Positions 51,800 to 60,569 of a stretch of 64,000 bases of DNA are shown here, piece by piece. The DNA comes from Mycobacterium sp. 1554424.7 (GTDB taxonomy: Bacteria > Actinomycetota > Actinomycetes > Mycobacteriales > Mycobacteriaceae). A program made the position numbers and the translations under genes. Location of the stretch: positions 23,449 through 87,448 of the forward strand of contig NZ_LZSE01000136.1 in NCBI RefSeq assembly GCF_001665295.1. The letters run 5' to 3'. Under the pieces are notes generated by a model. The model did no database searches. It had not been told where the DNA came from and saw only the letters and a program-made list of their open reading frames with translations. Each line of letters opens with the position of its first letter. Position 1 is the stretch's first letter.

Positions 51800-52984
51800 T
51801 TAAATCAACGCCCGCAGCGGGCCTTCCGGCGGTTCGATGCCCAGCGAGCTGAGCGCCGACGCGTGATAGGTGGTGCCGGGGACGTGGATGGCATGCAGGT
51901 GGCCCACGTGCACATCACGCCAATACCGCTGCAGGGGCTTGTCCATCCGGGCCGCGTTTCCGCCGGAGCGGGCGAAGATTTCGTCGACCGCCGCGACGGC
52001 GCGCCACACCGCACGCACCTGGGTTCGGCGACCGGCCGCCCGGTCGGCGAACGACACCTCCTTGCCGGCGGCGACCATGTCGTAGATGCGGTCGGCGTTG
52101 GCCAGCAGCTCCTGGCGGGCGGCGTTGATGTCGGCCGCCGCCTCACCGATGGCGTGCATGACGTACGGGTCATCCTTGATCGCGGTTCCGGTGGCGCCCA
52201 CGCGCTCCCGCTGATAGTCCAGGTGCGCGGCCAGCGCGCCCTCGGCGATCCCGATGGTGGCCGCGGAAATGCCCAGCGGGAACATCGTCGACCACGGCAT
52301 CAGATAGAGCGGCTCTGTCATGCCGGCCTCACGCTGGGCGGTGCCGTCCATCACCTTGGTCGCGTCCATGGTCCGGTAGGTCGGGACGAACGCGTCCTTG
52401 ACGATGACGTCCTTGGAGCCGGTTCCGCGCAGCCCCACCACATTCCACGAGTCCTCGACGATCTCGTAGTCCTTGCGGGGCAGGATCATGTGCAGCATCT
52501 GCGGCGGCATCAGCGGGATGCCCTGCTCGTTGCCGAGCATCGCGCCCAGGATGATCCAATCGCAGTGGTCGGTGCCCGAGCTGAACTGCCACCGGCCGTT
52601 GAAGATGTAGCCGCCGTCGACGGGCTTGGCCACGCCCTGCGGCGCGTAGGGGGAGGCCATCCAGGTGTCGACGTCATCGGCCCACACCTCGGCGGCCACC
52701 TTCGGGTCGGCGTAGGCGAGCTGGTAGGGATGCACGCCCACCACGCCGACGATCCAACCGGCGGCCGGGTCGAGCGCCGCGGTGGCCATGACCGTTTCGG
52801 CGAACTCGCGGGGATGGGCCTCGAAGCCTTGGTATTGCTTGGTCTGCAGCAGTCGGATTAAACCGGCGCCCTTCATCAGTTTCACGGTGTCGTCGGTGAG
52901 CCGGCCGATCCGCTCGGCTTCGGCGGCCTGGTCGCGCAACTGGTCGGCCATGGCCACAACCTGGTCAAGTACCCGCTCGCTCAT
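51800..52984 (-). CDS. Flavin-dependent monooxygenase, HsaA type
   Basis: A 394-residue protein of the acyl-CoA-dehydrogenase-like hydroxylase group. It follows HsaA closely: LMKGAGLIRLLQTKQYQGFE, GWIVGVVGVHPYQLAYADPK, WQFSSGTDHCDWIILGAMLG, VVGLRGTGSKDVIVKDAFVP, and RYWRDVHVGHLHAIHVPGTT near the C-terminus. HsaA hydroxylates the phenolic ring of 3-HSA to the catechol used by HsaC, taking reduced flavin from HsaB. Here the order HsaA-HsaC on one strand suits such a two-step route. No HsaB-like reductase is adjacent. Probably first gene of the operon; a palindrome lies upstream. Confidence 0.87.
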   Translation of the reverse strand: MSERVLDQVVAMADQLRDQAAEAERIGRLTDDTVKLMKGAGLIRLLQTKQYQGFEAHPREFAETVMATAALDPAAGWIVGVVGVHPYQLAYADPKVAAEVWADDVDTWMASPYAPQGVAKPVDGGYIFNGRWQFSSGTDHCDWIILGAMLGNEQGIPLMPPQMLHMILPRKDYEIVEDSWNVVGLRGTGSKDVIVKDAFVPTYRTMDATKVMDGTAQREAGMTEPLYLMPWSTMFPLGISAATIGIAEGALAAHLDYQRERVGATGTAIKDDPYVMHAIGEAAADINAARQELLANADRIYDMVAAGKEVSFADRAAGRRTQVRAVWRAVAAVDEIFARSGGNAARMDKPLQRYWRDVHVGHLHAIHVPGTTYHASALSSLGIEPPEGPLRALI

Positions 52985-53045
52985 TTCTTCGTCCTTACTT
53001 GTGTGGGCTTATTGAATGGTTTACCGCAGTCCAGGTGCCGACTCG

Positions 53046-53065
53046 CCGCTGATCCCGATCAGCGG
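53046..53065. promoter_or_regulatory. Palindrome upstream of the HsaA-type operon
   Basis: Perfect 9-bp arms CCGCTGATC (53046-53054) and GATCAGCGG (53057-53065) about two bases, 62-81 bases before the HsaA-type ATG and about 80 bases after the SDR stop. An operator fits better than a terminator (short loop, no T-run). Confidence 0.45.
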
Positions 53066-53145
53066 ACGAAATTGCGTCATAACTCGGCATAGGGGCCGTT
53101 GTCAACGAAATGGCTAGATACGACCGTCGAGCCCAACCAGCCGGA

Positions 53146-53946
53146 CTACGCCTTCGCGAGCAATCCGGCGTCGACCACGATCTGGGTGCCCGTGATGTAA
53201 CGCGCTTCGTCGGAGGCCAGGAACACGACGGCGTTGCTGACATCGACGGGCTCGACCCACGGCACCGGCAGCAGGTGCCGAGCCCTCAGCACCTCGGCGG
53301 CGTCCTCCGCCGACGGATTGTCCAAGTCGGGCCGCAGCCGTCGAAACGTCGCCTCGTTGAGCACCATCGCGGTCGCGACCGCGCCGGGGTGAACGGTGTT
53401 GACGCGAATGCCTCGGGGTCCGAGTTCGTTGGCGAGCGTGCGTGCCAGTCCCACCACGGCATGCTTGCTGGCCGTGTAGGCGGCGGTGTTCGCGGTGCCC
53501 CGAATGCCGTTGGTGGAACTGACAATGACGACGGATCCGCCTTGCTCGCCAATGTGTGGCACGCCGGCCTTGACGGTGTGCCAGACACCGGTCAGGTTGA
53601 CGTCCAGCACCTGCTGCCAGTTTTCGGGGCTGATCTCCCAAGCCGGGGCGCCCGCCGGATGAATCCCCGCATTGGCGACGACGACGTCGATGCGACCGAG
53701 TTCGGCGACGGCGGCATCCACCACGACCGCCACCGCGGCGAAGTCGTTGACGTCGGCCACACCGGTCACGGCGCGCACCCCACGCGCGGCGACGGCGGCC
53801 GCGGTCTGTTCGAGGTCGCCGGCCGCGTCGGGCGCATCCAGCGCGATGACGTCGGCACCCTCCTCGGCGAACCGCTCACAGTGGCAGCGCCCGCTGCCCC
53901 GGGCGGCGCCGGTCACCAAGACCACGCGGCCGTGCAGGCCCGACAT
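53146..53946 (-). CDS. SDR oxidoreductase of the mycofactocin-coupled type
   Basis: A 266-residue SDR: TGAARGSGRCHCERFAEEGA at about 12-31, VVVANAGI at about 90-97, Ser in VSSTNGI and Tyr-x3-Lys in YTASKHAV. The C-terminal half, with NELGPRGIRVNTVHPGAVAT, HLLPVPWVEPVDVSNAVVFL and ASDEARYITG, is characteristic of SDRs that hold NAD tightly and need mycofactocin as electron carrier. The ATG shares one base with the BVMO stop (TGATG). No mycofactocin synthesis gene is in the window. Substrate: an alcohol, likely linked to the adjoining BVMO. Confidence 0.8.
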   Translation of the reverse strand: MSGLHGRVVLVTGAARGSGRCHCERFAEEGADVIALDAPDAAGDLEQTAAAVAARGVRAVTGVADVNDFAAVAVVVDAAVAELGRIDVVVANAGIHPAGAPAWEISPENWQQVLDVNLTGVWHTVKAGVPHIGEQGGSVVIVSSTNGIRGTANTAAYTASKHAVVGLARTLANELGPRGIRVNTVHPGAVATAMVLNEATFRRLRPDLDNPSAEDAAEVLRARHLLPVPWVEPVDVSNAVVFLASDEARYITGTQIVVDAGLLAKA

Positions 53947-55571
53947 CAAGATTCCTTGACCAGCGAAAAACCCTTGTAGCCGGCCTCGGCGACCTCGGTG
54001 CAGATGTCGAGATAGACCCCGAACCCGCCGATGAAGAGCATGAACACGCGCGGCTTTCCGGGGACGTTCGCACCGAGGTACCAGGAGTTGGCCTTGGTGA
54101 ACAAGGTGGCGTCGGCCCGGCGGGCACACTCGGCGACCCAGTCATCGACCGCGTCCGGGGTCGCCTCGATCGCGACGTAGCCGTGGGCGTCGAGATAAGC
54201 GATGCAGTCGGCGATCCAGTTCACGTGCGCCTCGGCGTGCAGCACCATGTTGGCCAGCACCGCAGGGGCGCCCGGGCCGCAGACCACGAACAGGTTGGGG
54301 AACCCGTCGACGCCCAAGCCGAGGTAGGTGCGTGGTCCGTGGCTCCAGTGATCGCGGAGCCGCCGGCCGCCCCGGCCGACGATCTCGATCCTGCCCAGCG
54401 CACCGGTCATCGCGTCGAAGCCGGTCGCGAGGACGATCATGTCGACGTCGTAGTGGGCGTCGGTGGTGGTGATCCCGGTCGGGGTGATCGACTCGATCGG
54501 TGTGTTGCGGACGCTGATTAGCTTCACGTTGGGGCGGTTGAACGTTTGAAAGTAGTTGGTGTCGGTGCAGATTCGCTTGGTGCCGATCGGGTGGTCGTTG
54601 GGGATCAGCAGTTCGGCCACGGACGGGTCGTCGATGACGGCGCGGACCTTCTCTTCGTAGAACTTGCGGGCCTCGTCGTTGGCGGCCGGGTCGATCATCT
54701 GGTCCGTGAAGGTTTTGGAGAACAGCACGCCGCCGAGATCCCAACGCTTCTCGAAGGCCGCGCGGCGTTCCTCGGGGGTCGCCTCCATCGTCAACTTGGG
54801 ATGCGCGACGTGGGGCGAACCGCCGGAACTGCGCCATGACGCCCGGCGCCGTTGCGCGTAATTGGCCTTCACCTCGGCGCGGTCGGCGGCGGTGAGAGGC
54901 CGGTTGCCGGCCGGCACGCTGTAATTCGGCGTGCGCTGGAAGACATACAGCTGGGACGCGGCTTCGGCGATGATCGGAATCGACTGGATGCCCGACGATC
55001 CGGTGCCGATGACCGCCACGCGCTTGCCGGTGAAGTCCACCGGCTCGTGTGGCCACGACGCGGTGTGGTAGACCTCCCCGGCGAAGCCTTCCAATCCGGG
55101 GAATGGGGGAGTCATCGCCGCCGACAGGGGACCGGTCGCCATCACGCAGAACCGTGCGTTGACCCGTTCGCCAGTATGGGTGGTGATCGTCCAGCGCAGG
55201 CTCCGCTCGTCGAATACCGCCGACGTCACGCGGGCGTTCACGGTCACGTCGCGGCGCAGGTCCAGTCGGTCGGCGACCCAGTTGATGTAGGCCAGGATTT
55301 CGGCCTGGGTGGCGTACTTCTCCGACCAGTCCCACTCCTGCTGCAGTTCGTCGGAAAACGAATAGCAATAGTCCACGCTCTCAACGTCGCAGCGGGCACC
55401 GGGATATCGGTTGAAGTACCAGGTACCGCCGACGTCGGGTCCGCTCTCGAACACCCGGACGCTCAGCCCGTCCGACCGAAGCTTGTGCAGCGCGTAGAGG
55501 CCCGCGAAGCCCGCACCGACGACAACGGCATCGACTTCCACGGCCGCCCGCCGATCACTGCCAGTGCTCAC
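53946..55571 (-). CDS. Baeyer-Villiger/flavin-containing monooxygenase
   Basis: A 541-residue flavoprotein of the cyclohexanone/steroid monooxygenase branch: FAD motif VVVGAGFAGLYALHKL at about 16-31, GGTWYFNRYPGARCDVES at about 48-65, BVMO fingerprint FAGEVYHTASW (FxGxxxHxxxW), NADPH motif VAVIGTGSSGIQ, and DMIVLATGFD. It would turn a cyclic or linear ketone into a lactone or ester. GTG start; a TACCGT -10-like element lies eight bases upstream on the same strand. It is coupled to a mycofactocin-type SDR downstream and divergent from the ferredoxin/SDR operon. Confidence 0.86.
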   Translation of the reverse strand: MSTGSDRRAAVEVDAVVVGAGFAGLYALHKLRSDGLSVRVFESGPDVGGTWYFNRYPGARCDVESVDYCYSFSDELQQEWDWSEKYATQAEILAYINWVADRLDLRRDVTVNARVTSAVFDERSLRWTITTHTGERVNARFCVMATGPLSAAMTPPFPGLEGFAGEVYHTASWPHEPVDFTGKRVAVIGTGSSGIQSIPIIAEAASQLYVFQRTPNYSVPAGNRPLTAADRAEVKANYAQRRRASWRSSGGSPHVAHPKLTMEATPEERRAAFEKRWDLGGVLFSKTFTDQMIDPAANDEARKFYEEKVRAVIDDPSVAELLIPNDHPIGTKRICTDTNYFQTFNRPNVKLISVRNTPIESITPTGITTTDAHYDVDMIVLATGFDAMTGALGRIEIVGRGGRRLRDHWSHGPRTYLGLGVDGFPNLFVVCGPGAPAVLANMVLHAEAHVNWIADCIAYLDAHGYVAIEATPDAVDDWVAECARRADATLFTKANSWYLGANVPGKPRVFMLFIGGFGVYLDICTEVAEAGYKGFSLVKES

Positions 55572-55701
55572 GGCTGTTTACGGTAGGTCGCGGCGGGCGC
55601 CGTCGGGTGCGGTGTCCCGGTGACCGGACGCCGGGATAGCGGCCTCCCGGCCATCGGAATGAAGCCGCCGCCGCAGCCGGCCGCCTCGTAAGAATCGCGG
55701 C

Positions 55702-56019
55702 ATGCCAGAAGTCGGAAGGCGCGACGCCATCGCCCACATCGACACGGAGGCCGCTACCGCCGAGGTCGACTTGGACGGCCAGGTTCATCGGCTGCGGTGG
55801 CCCCGCGACAAGTCCCTCGTGGACACCATGCTCGACGCGCGAATTGACGTGCCACATTCGTGCCGCGAGGGCCACTGCGGCTCGTGCGTGGCGACGCTGG
55901 TGTCTGGGCAGGTGGACATGGTCGGTGGCGATGTCCTCGGACCCGAAGACCGCGCCGAGGGCTTGATCCTGTGTTGCCAGGCCCGCCCGCTCAGTGATCA
56001 TGTCCGCGTCGAGTTCTAG
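55702..56019 (+). CDS. Plant-type [2Fe-2S] ferredoxin
   Basis: A 105-residue ferredoxin. Cluster ligands are Cys54, Cys59, Cys62 (CREGHCGSC) and Cys92 (LCCQA). It carries single electrons to oxygenases or P450s. It has no Shine-Dalgarno sequence, and TAAGAAT lies six bases before the ATG, so a leaderless start is likely. It is followed six bases later by an SDR and is divergent from a BVMO. It is a candidate electron donor for the KshA homologue, whose reductase is missing from the window; that is inference. Confidence 0.87.
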   Translation: MPEVGRRDAIAHIDTEAATAEVDLDGQVHRLRWPRDKSLVDTMLDARIDVPHSCREGHCGSCVATLVSGQVDMVGGDVLGPEDRAEGLILCCQARPLSDHVRVEF

Positions 56020-56025
56020 CGCCGC

Positions 56026-56859
56026 ATGAACAAGCGTTTGGCGGGCAAGGTCGCGCTGATCACCGGTGCGGCACGGGGGATCGGCCGCGCGCAGGCCGTG
56101 CGGTTCGCGCAGGAGGGCGCGGACATCGTGGCGCTCGATGTGTGCGGGCCGATCGACACCGTGGTGGTCCCGCACAGCACGGTCGCCGACCTCGACCGGA
56201 CGGCTTCGTTAGTCGCGGAAGCCGGTGGCCGGGTGCACACCGAGACGGTCGACGTCCGAGACCTCGCCGCCGTCGACGCGGCCACCGACCGCGGCGTGCA
56301 GCGGTTCGGCGGATTGGACGTGGTGTGCGCGACCGCCGGAATCACGTCGCGCGGCATGGCGCTCGAACTCGACGAAAAGGCCTGGCGCACCGTGCTGGAC
56401 GTCAATCTCACCGGTGTGTGGCACACCTGCCGGGCCGGTGCGCCGCACCTGATAGCGCGCGGCGCCGGCGCGATGATCCTGACCAATTCCATTGCCGGGC
56501 TCCGCGGTCTCGTCGGTGTGGCGCACTACACGGCGGCCAAGCACGGCGTGGTCGGCCTGATGCAGAGCATGGCCAAAGAGCTTGCGCCACACAATATTCG
56601 GGTGAACTGCGTGCACCCGACCAACGTCGACACCCCGCTGAACCAGAACGACGCGGTGCGCGCCGCCTTCCGCCTCGACTTGGACCGGCCGCCGACGCGC
56701 GCCGAGTTCGCCGAGGCGGCACGGAACATGAACATGCTCCCGGTTCCGTGGATCGATCCGATCGACGTGGCCAACGCGGCGTTGTTCTTGGCGTCCGACG
56801 AGGCGCGTTACATCACCTCGGTGACCTTGCCGGTGGACGCCGGCGCCACCCAGCGATAG
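56026..56859 (+). CDS. Mycofactocin-coupled SDR family oxidoreductase
   Basis: A 277-residue SDR with TGAARGIGRAQAVRFAQEGA at about 14-33, then ALDVCGPIDTVVVP and the family insertion (STVADLDRTASLVAEAGGRV), CATAGI, Ser in NSIAG and Tyr-x3-Lys in YTAAKHGV, and KELAPHNIRVNCVHPTNVDT, NMLPVPWIDPIDVANAALFL. These are features of mycofactocin-dependent dehydrogenases whose NAD does not exchange. It follows the ferredoxin by six bases, so the two are co-transcribed. Probably oxidises a secondary alcohol in the same pathway. Confidence 0.85.
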   Translation: MNKRLAGKVALITGAARGIGRAQAVRFAQEGADIVALDVCGPIDTVVVPHSTVADLDRTASLVAEAGGRVHTETVDVRDLAAVDAATDRGVQRFGGLDVVCATAGITSRGMALELDEKAWRTVLDVNLTGVWHTCRAGAPHLIARGAGAMILTNSIAGLRGLVGVAHYTAAKHGVVGLMQSMAKELAPHNIRVNCVHPTNVDTPLNQNDAVRAAFRLDLDRPPTRAEFAEAARNMNMLPVPWIDPIDVANAALFLASDEARYITSVTLPVDAGATQR

Positions 56860-56980
56860 GGCTGCGTGATGGCGGGGCCACCGCGGTGACATGCTCGGTG
56901 CACGCGCACTCGGCGGCGCACTACGTCGACCAGTTATCAGCCCTGCGGGCCCTGGCGAGGGATGAGGAAGGAATCGGGTC

Positions 56981-57484
56981 ATGACCGAGATCGACGACCT
57001 TGCGGCACGGCTTCGCCATCTCGAGGACGAACGCGAAATCTCCCGGCTGATCGCGTCGTACGGTCCCGCTGTAGATGCCGGGGACGCTGCGGCGGCCGCG
57101 GGACTCTGGGCGACCCACGGCACCTACGACGTCGAGGGCTGGAAAATGAACAGCCAGGACGACGTTCATGCGATGGTGAGTTCTGCGACCCATCAGAACC
57201 TGGTGGCCAATGGCTGCTGTCACTTCATCGGGCCCAGCGTCGTGACGGTGACCGAAGATGCGGCGGTGGCGGTCGCCGAATCGCTGGTGCTCGTCCGGGA
57301 TGGTGAGAGCTATCGCGTATGGCGTTCGACGGCAAACCATTTCGAGCTGCAGCGCATCGAGGGGCGCTGGCGGATCACCAAACGCACCAGTCGCGTCCTC
57401 GATGGCGATCCTGGAGCGCGGGAGTTGCTGACGGCTGGGCTGACGGGCGCGGCGGCGCCGGCGTTGGGCGCGGGGCCGACGTGA
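56981..57484 (+). CDS. NTF2/SnoaL-like protein
   Basis: A 167-residue SnoaL-like domain: LRHLEDEREISRLIASYGPA near the N-terminus, the GLWATHGTYDVEGWKM segment, HQNLVANGCCHFIGPSVVTV in the middle and VWRSTANHFELQRIEGRWRI with the conserved Trp. GAGGAAGGA precedes the ATG. The C-terminal 25 residues are Gly/Ala-rich and likely disordered. Third of four such proteins in the catabolic region. Function not inferable. Confidence 0.7.
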   Translation: MTEIDDLAARLRHLEDEREISRLIASYGPAVDAGDAAAAAGLWATHGTYDVEGWKMNSQDDVHAMVSSATHQNLVANGCCHFIGPSVVTVTEDAAVAVAESLVLVRDGESYRVWRSTANHFELQRIEGRWRITKRTSRVLDGDPGARELLTAGLTGAAAPALGAGPT

Positions 57485-57610
57485 GGGCTTGTCCGCTAGT
57501 GCTTTTTTCGTTTGTTCGTCCCGCCGTGATCCGCCAGGCTCGAAGCGCCCACGTGAAACCGGCACGCGACGCGCGACCCCGGCAGACCGGGCTGATTCAA
57601 GGGGTGGCCA

Positions 57611-58201
57611 GTGGTGGCTGACGACAAGGGCGACGGCACGGCGATGGGGTATGAGGCGCTGACCGGATCCGTGCGCCGGCTCATCGATGTCACCATCCGC
57701 ACCGAAGTGGACGCCGCGGCCGTAGCGGCGGCCAAAGCCCACATCGACTGCGCGGTCGGAGAGTTGAGCGCAGCCCTGATGGCCGGCTCATTCGGGCTGC
57801 GCGAAGCCGCCGACGGACAATCCATGGCGTCAGGCAACGTGGCGATCGGGGTACGCAATCCCGTCGCGCCGCCCCTGGCGATACACCACGGCGATGATGG
57901 CCAAGTGTGGACTGAGGTCACCCTCGGTGCCGCTTACGAGGGTCCGCCCGGCCATGTCCATGGCGGCGTGTGCGCGTTGATTCTTGACCACGTCCTTGGC
58001 GCGACCGCGCACCGGCCGGGACGTCCGGCGTACACCGGCACGCTCACCTTGCGTTACGTCCGGGGAACGCCCTTGGGTCTCATACGTGCGAGAGCGCGCG
58101 TTGACCGCATCGATGGCGCAAAGACCTTCGCGGTGGGCGAGATCGCCGACGGCGAGGGAACGACCGTCACCGCCGAGGGCGTGTTCATCACCCCACGATG
58201 A
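57611..58201 (+). CDS. Hotdog-fold thioesterase
   Basis: A 196-residue protein of the PaaI/YbgC-like thioesterase group. The motif YEGPPGHVHGGVCALILDHV holds the His-Gly-Gly and downstream Asp typical of the active site, followed by YTGTLTLRYVRGTPLGLIRA and the last strand AEGVFI. It would hydrolyse an acyl-CoA. The first 90 residues before the hotdog core are longer than usual and partly helical. GTG start with AAGGGG upstream. It precedes the amidohydrolase on the same strand, but that gene has its own promoter. Confidence 0.78.
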   Translation: MVADDKGDGTAMGYEALTGSVRRLIDVTIRTEVDAAAVAAAKAHIDCAVGELSAALMAGSFGLREAADGQSMASGNVAIGVRNPVAPPLAIHHGDDGQVWTEVTLGAAYEGPPGHVHGGVCALILDHVLGATAHRPGRPAYTGTLTLRYVRGTPLGLIRARARVDRIDGAKTFAVGEIADGEGTTVTAEGVFITPR

Positions 58202-58279
58202 CGGCGCGATGATCAACAGCCCGGGACCGTCGATGCGACAAGCAGAGGTCGGCTCCCGCTGAACGAGACGTCCGCCGTT

Positions 58280-58311
58280 CGATAGCTATCGGCCGGGGGG
58301 ACTATTACGAT
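58280..58311 (+). promoter_or_regulatory. Promoter and palindromic operator of the amidohydrolase gene
   Basis: A perfect 12-bp palindrome CGATAGCTATCG (58280-58291) ends 14 bases before a -10-like TACGAT (58306-58311), so it would cover the -35 region. GAGGAG and the ATG follow 25-30 bases on. Contained in the 140-bp gap 58202-58341. Confidence 0.5.
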
Positions 58312-58341
58312 TAGGCACATTCCCGTCGAGGAGATGAATTC

Positions 58342-59613
58342 ATGGCTGCGCCTGAGGCTCTTTCCCGCTACACCGTCATTTCCGCGGATACTCACGCCGG
58401 AGCCGACCTCTACGACTACAAGCCTTACCTGCCGCGGAAGTTCCACGACGACTTCGATGCGTGGGCCCAGACCTATGCGAGCCCATTCGACGATCTGATC
58501 ATTGCCACAGCGAAGCGCAATTGGGACAGCGAGTTGCGCATTTCCGAAATGAACGACGACGGGGTGGCGGCGGAGCTGTTGCTTCCGAACACCGTTCCTC
58601 CCTTCTTTCCGACATCTCCGAACATCACGATCTCGCTGCCTCAGACTCGAGACGAGCTCGAACGTCGGTGGGCGGGCGTGCAGGCGCACAACCGGTGGCA
58701 GGTCGACTTCTGTTCCCTGGCGCCGGCGCGGCGGCGAGGATTGATCCAAGTTTTCCCCAATGACGTGGACGCCGCGTTGGACGAAATACGGTGGGGGCAC
58801 CAGAAAGAGTGCTTCGGTGGAGTGCTGTTGCCCGCGGTATCGCCCGGCGACCCCAACGTCGCTCCGCTGTTCCACACCCGGTATGAGCCCATCTGGGAAT
58901 TGTGCAGCGAACTCGATCTCACGATCGTCCAGCACGGGGGCCCCGGAAGCCCGGCGATGCCGATGGATCAGCCGGCATCGAATGCAGTGCTCATCACGGA
59001 GATGGCGCTGTGGGCCCAGCGCACCCTCGGGCACTTGATATTGGCCGGAGTATTCGAACGTCATCCCACGCTGCGGTTCGCGCCGACCGAGCAGGGGACC
59101 CTTTGGGTGCAACAGCAGCTGATGACCTTGGATGCGATGGTGCCGACGCTGAAGACGGAAGCCGGTAACCGCACCTACGGCATGTTCGGCGGGTCCTCGG
59201 TGGATCAACTGACCCTGACACCAACCCAGTACGTTCAGCGGAACTGCTACCTCGCCAGCGAATTGACGCCTTTCGAATCGGGCATGATCGACTTCATGGG
59301 CGCTGACCACATACTTTGGGGAAGCGACTACCCCCACGAGGAGGGCTTCGCTCCGCATTCGAAGCTGGCCATCCGGTGGGCGCTGCACGACAGAACCGAC
59401 GACGAATGCCGAAAAATTCTCTCCGAGAACGCCGGTCGGCTGTACCGGTTCGACCTCGACGCGCTGGCGCCGATCGCGGCGGAAATCGGCCCCACGGTGG
59501 CCGAAGTGCACACGCCCCTGGAGAAGACCGGCTATCACGCCCCGGCCGCCTTCGGCTACCGGCCCTTTGAAGGCGGGCTCGCGTTGAAGCGGCTCGCCCC
59601 GCAACGCCAGTAG
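58342..59613 (+). CDS. Amidohydrolase-family (ACMSD/decarboxylase-like) enzyme
   Basis: A 423-residue TIM-barrel metalloenzyme of the amidohydrolase-2 family. Metal-site candidates: Asp16-x-His18 (SADTHAG), His in IVQHGG at about 200, and the near-terminal GSDYPHEEG with the catalytic Asp at about 329. Relatives include 2-amino-3-carboxymuconate-semialdehyde decarboxylase and 5-carboxyvanillate decarboxylase, i.e. enzymes that act on ring-cleavage products or aromatic acids. GAGGAG precedes the ATG. It converges with the HsaD-like hydrolase, 15 bases between stops. Confidence 0.83.
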   Translation: MAAPEALSRYTVISADTHAGADLYDYKPYLPRKFHDDFDAWAQTYASPFDDLIIATAKRNWDSELRISEMNDDGVAAELLLPNTVPPFFPTSPNITISLPQTRDELERRWAGVQAHNRWQVDFCSLAPARRRGLIQVFPNDVDAALDEIRWGHQKECFGGVLLPAVSPGDPNVAPLFHTRYEPIWELCSELDLTIVQHGGPGSPAMPMDQPASNAVLITEMALWAQRTLGHLILAGVFERHPTLRFAPTEQGTLWVQQQLMTLDAMVPTLKTEAGNRTYGMFGGSSVDQLTLTPTQYVQRNCYLASELTPFESGMIDFMGADHILWGSDYPHEEGFAPHSKLAIRWALHDRTDDECRKILSENAGRLYRFDLDALAPIAAEIGPTVAEVHTPLEKTGYHAPAAFGYRPFEGGLALKRLAPQRQ

Positions 59614-59628
59614 ACGGGGCGAGGCTAT

Positions 59629-60504
59629 CTAGCGAGCCAGAAAAGCCAGCACCGTACTTTCGAACGCCTGCTTGGCCTCGATCATGGCCCAGTGCCCCGA
59701 GTTCGGGAAGATGTGCAGTTCGGCGTTCGGGATGGTGCGCATCGGGATGAGCGCCATGTCCGGCGGGCTCACCCGGTCGTCGCGGCCCCACGTCAGCAGG
59801 GTCGGCGCCGCCAGCTTGTGCATGACCGCCCACGGCATCGGCCGGTCCGAGGCGGCCATCCCGGCGTTCATGGCGGCGAACGCCGCCTTGCCGTACATCC
59901 GGCGGGCCGCGTCCAGGGCCACGGGATCGGTTGCGAGCGCCCAGCGTTCCTCGATCAGTTCGTCGGTGACCAGGGACTGGTCGTACACCATCGACTTCAG
60001 CCAGTCGACGAGTCGCTGGCGCGTCGGGTCCTCGACGAACTCCTGCAGAAGCCGGATGCCCTCGCTGGGGCTGGGGCTGAAGATGTTGGTGCCGATGCCG
60101 CCGATCGTCACCAGCCGGTCGACGCGGTCGGGATTCTGGATCGCGAAGTTGATGCCGACGCCGCCACCCATCGAGTTGCCGACGATGTGCGTCTTCTGGA
60201 CACCGAGCGCGTCGAGGAACGGCCCGACGGTGCCGAACGCCATGATCATGGGGTGGCCGCCGAAGTCGTCGCTGACCCCGAACCCGGGGAATTCCAGGAC
60301 CAGGCAGCGGTAGTGCTCGGCGAAGGTCGGCAATATCCCGCGAAAGTTACGCCAGCCGGTGACCCCCGGACCCGAGCCGTGCAGGAATAGCAGCGCCGGC
60401 GCGGCATCGGGGCCGCAGTCGTAGTAGCGCAATGCCCCCTTCGGCGTTGCGATTTCGCGCAGGTCGTATTCGACGAGTTCAGAAGTGTTGGCCACGGGTG
60501 TCAC
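59629..60504 (-). CDS. Meta-cleavage-product C-C hydrolase (HsaD/BphD type)
   Basis: A 291-residue alpha/beta hydrolase. The oxyanion segment LHGSGPGVTGWRNF at about 41-54, nucleophile Ser111 in GNSMGGG, Asp in GRDDRVSP at about 241 and His in NSGHWAMIE at about 270 are all as in HsaD/BphD. These cut the C-C bond of the product formed by extradiol dioxygenases such as the HsaC homologue in this window. GTG start at 60504, GTG 60495 possible. It stands on its own between a convergent amidohydrolase and a divergent cupin gene. Confidence 0.88.
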   Translation of the reverse strand: MTPVANTSELVEYDLREIATPKGALRYYDCGPDAAPALLFLHGSGPGVTGWRNFRGILPTFAEHYRCLVLEFPGFGVSDDFGGHPMIMAFGTVGPFLDALGVQKTHIVGNSMGGGVGINFAIQNPDRVDRLVTIGGIGTNIFSPSPSEGIRLLQEFVEDPTRQRLVDWLKSMVYDQSLVTDELIEERWALATDPVALDAARRMYGKAAFAAMNAGMAASDRPMPWAVMHKLAAPTLLTWGRDDRVSPPDMALIPMRTIPNAELHIFPNSGHWAMIEAKQAFESTVLAFLAR

Positions 60505-60569
60505 CCTGCCATGCCGCCGCGGCGAGCGGGAGCGATGTCCCGCCGATCGGTCATCTAGAGTCGGTGCCC

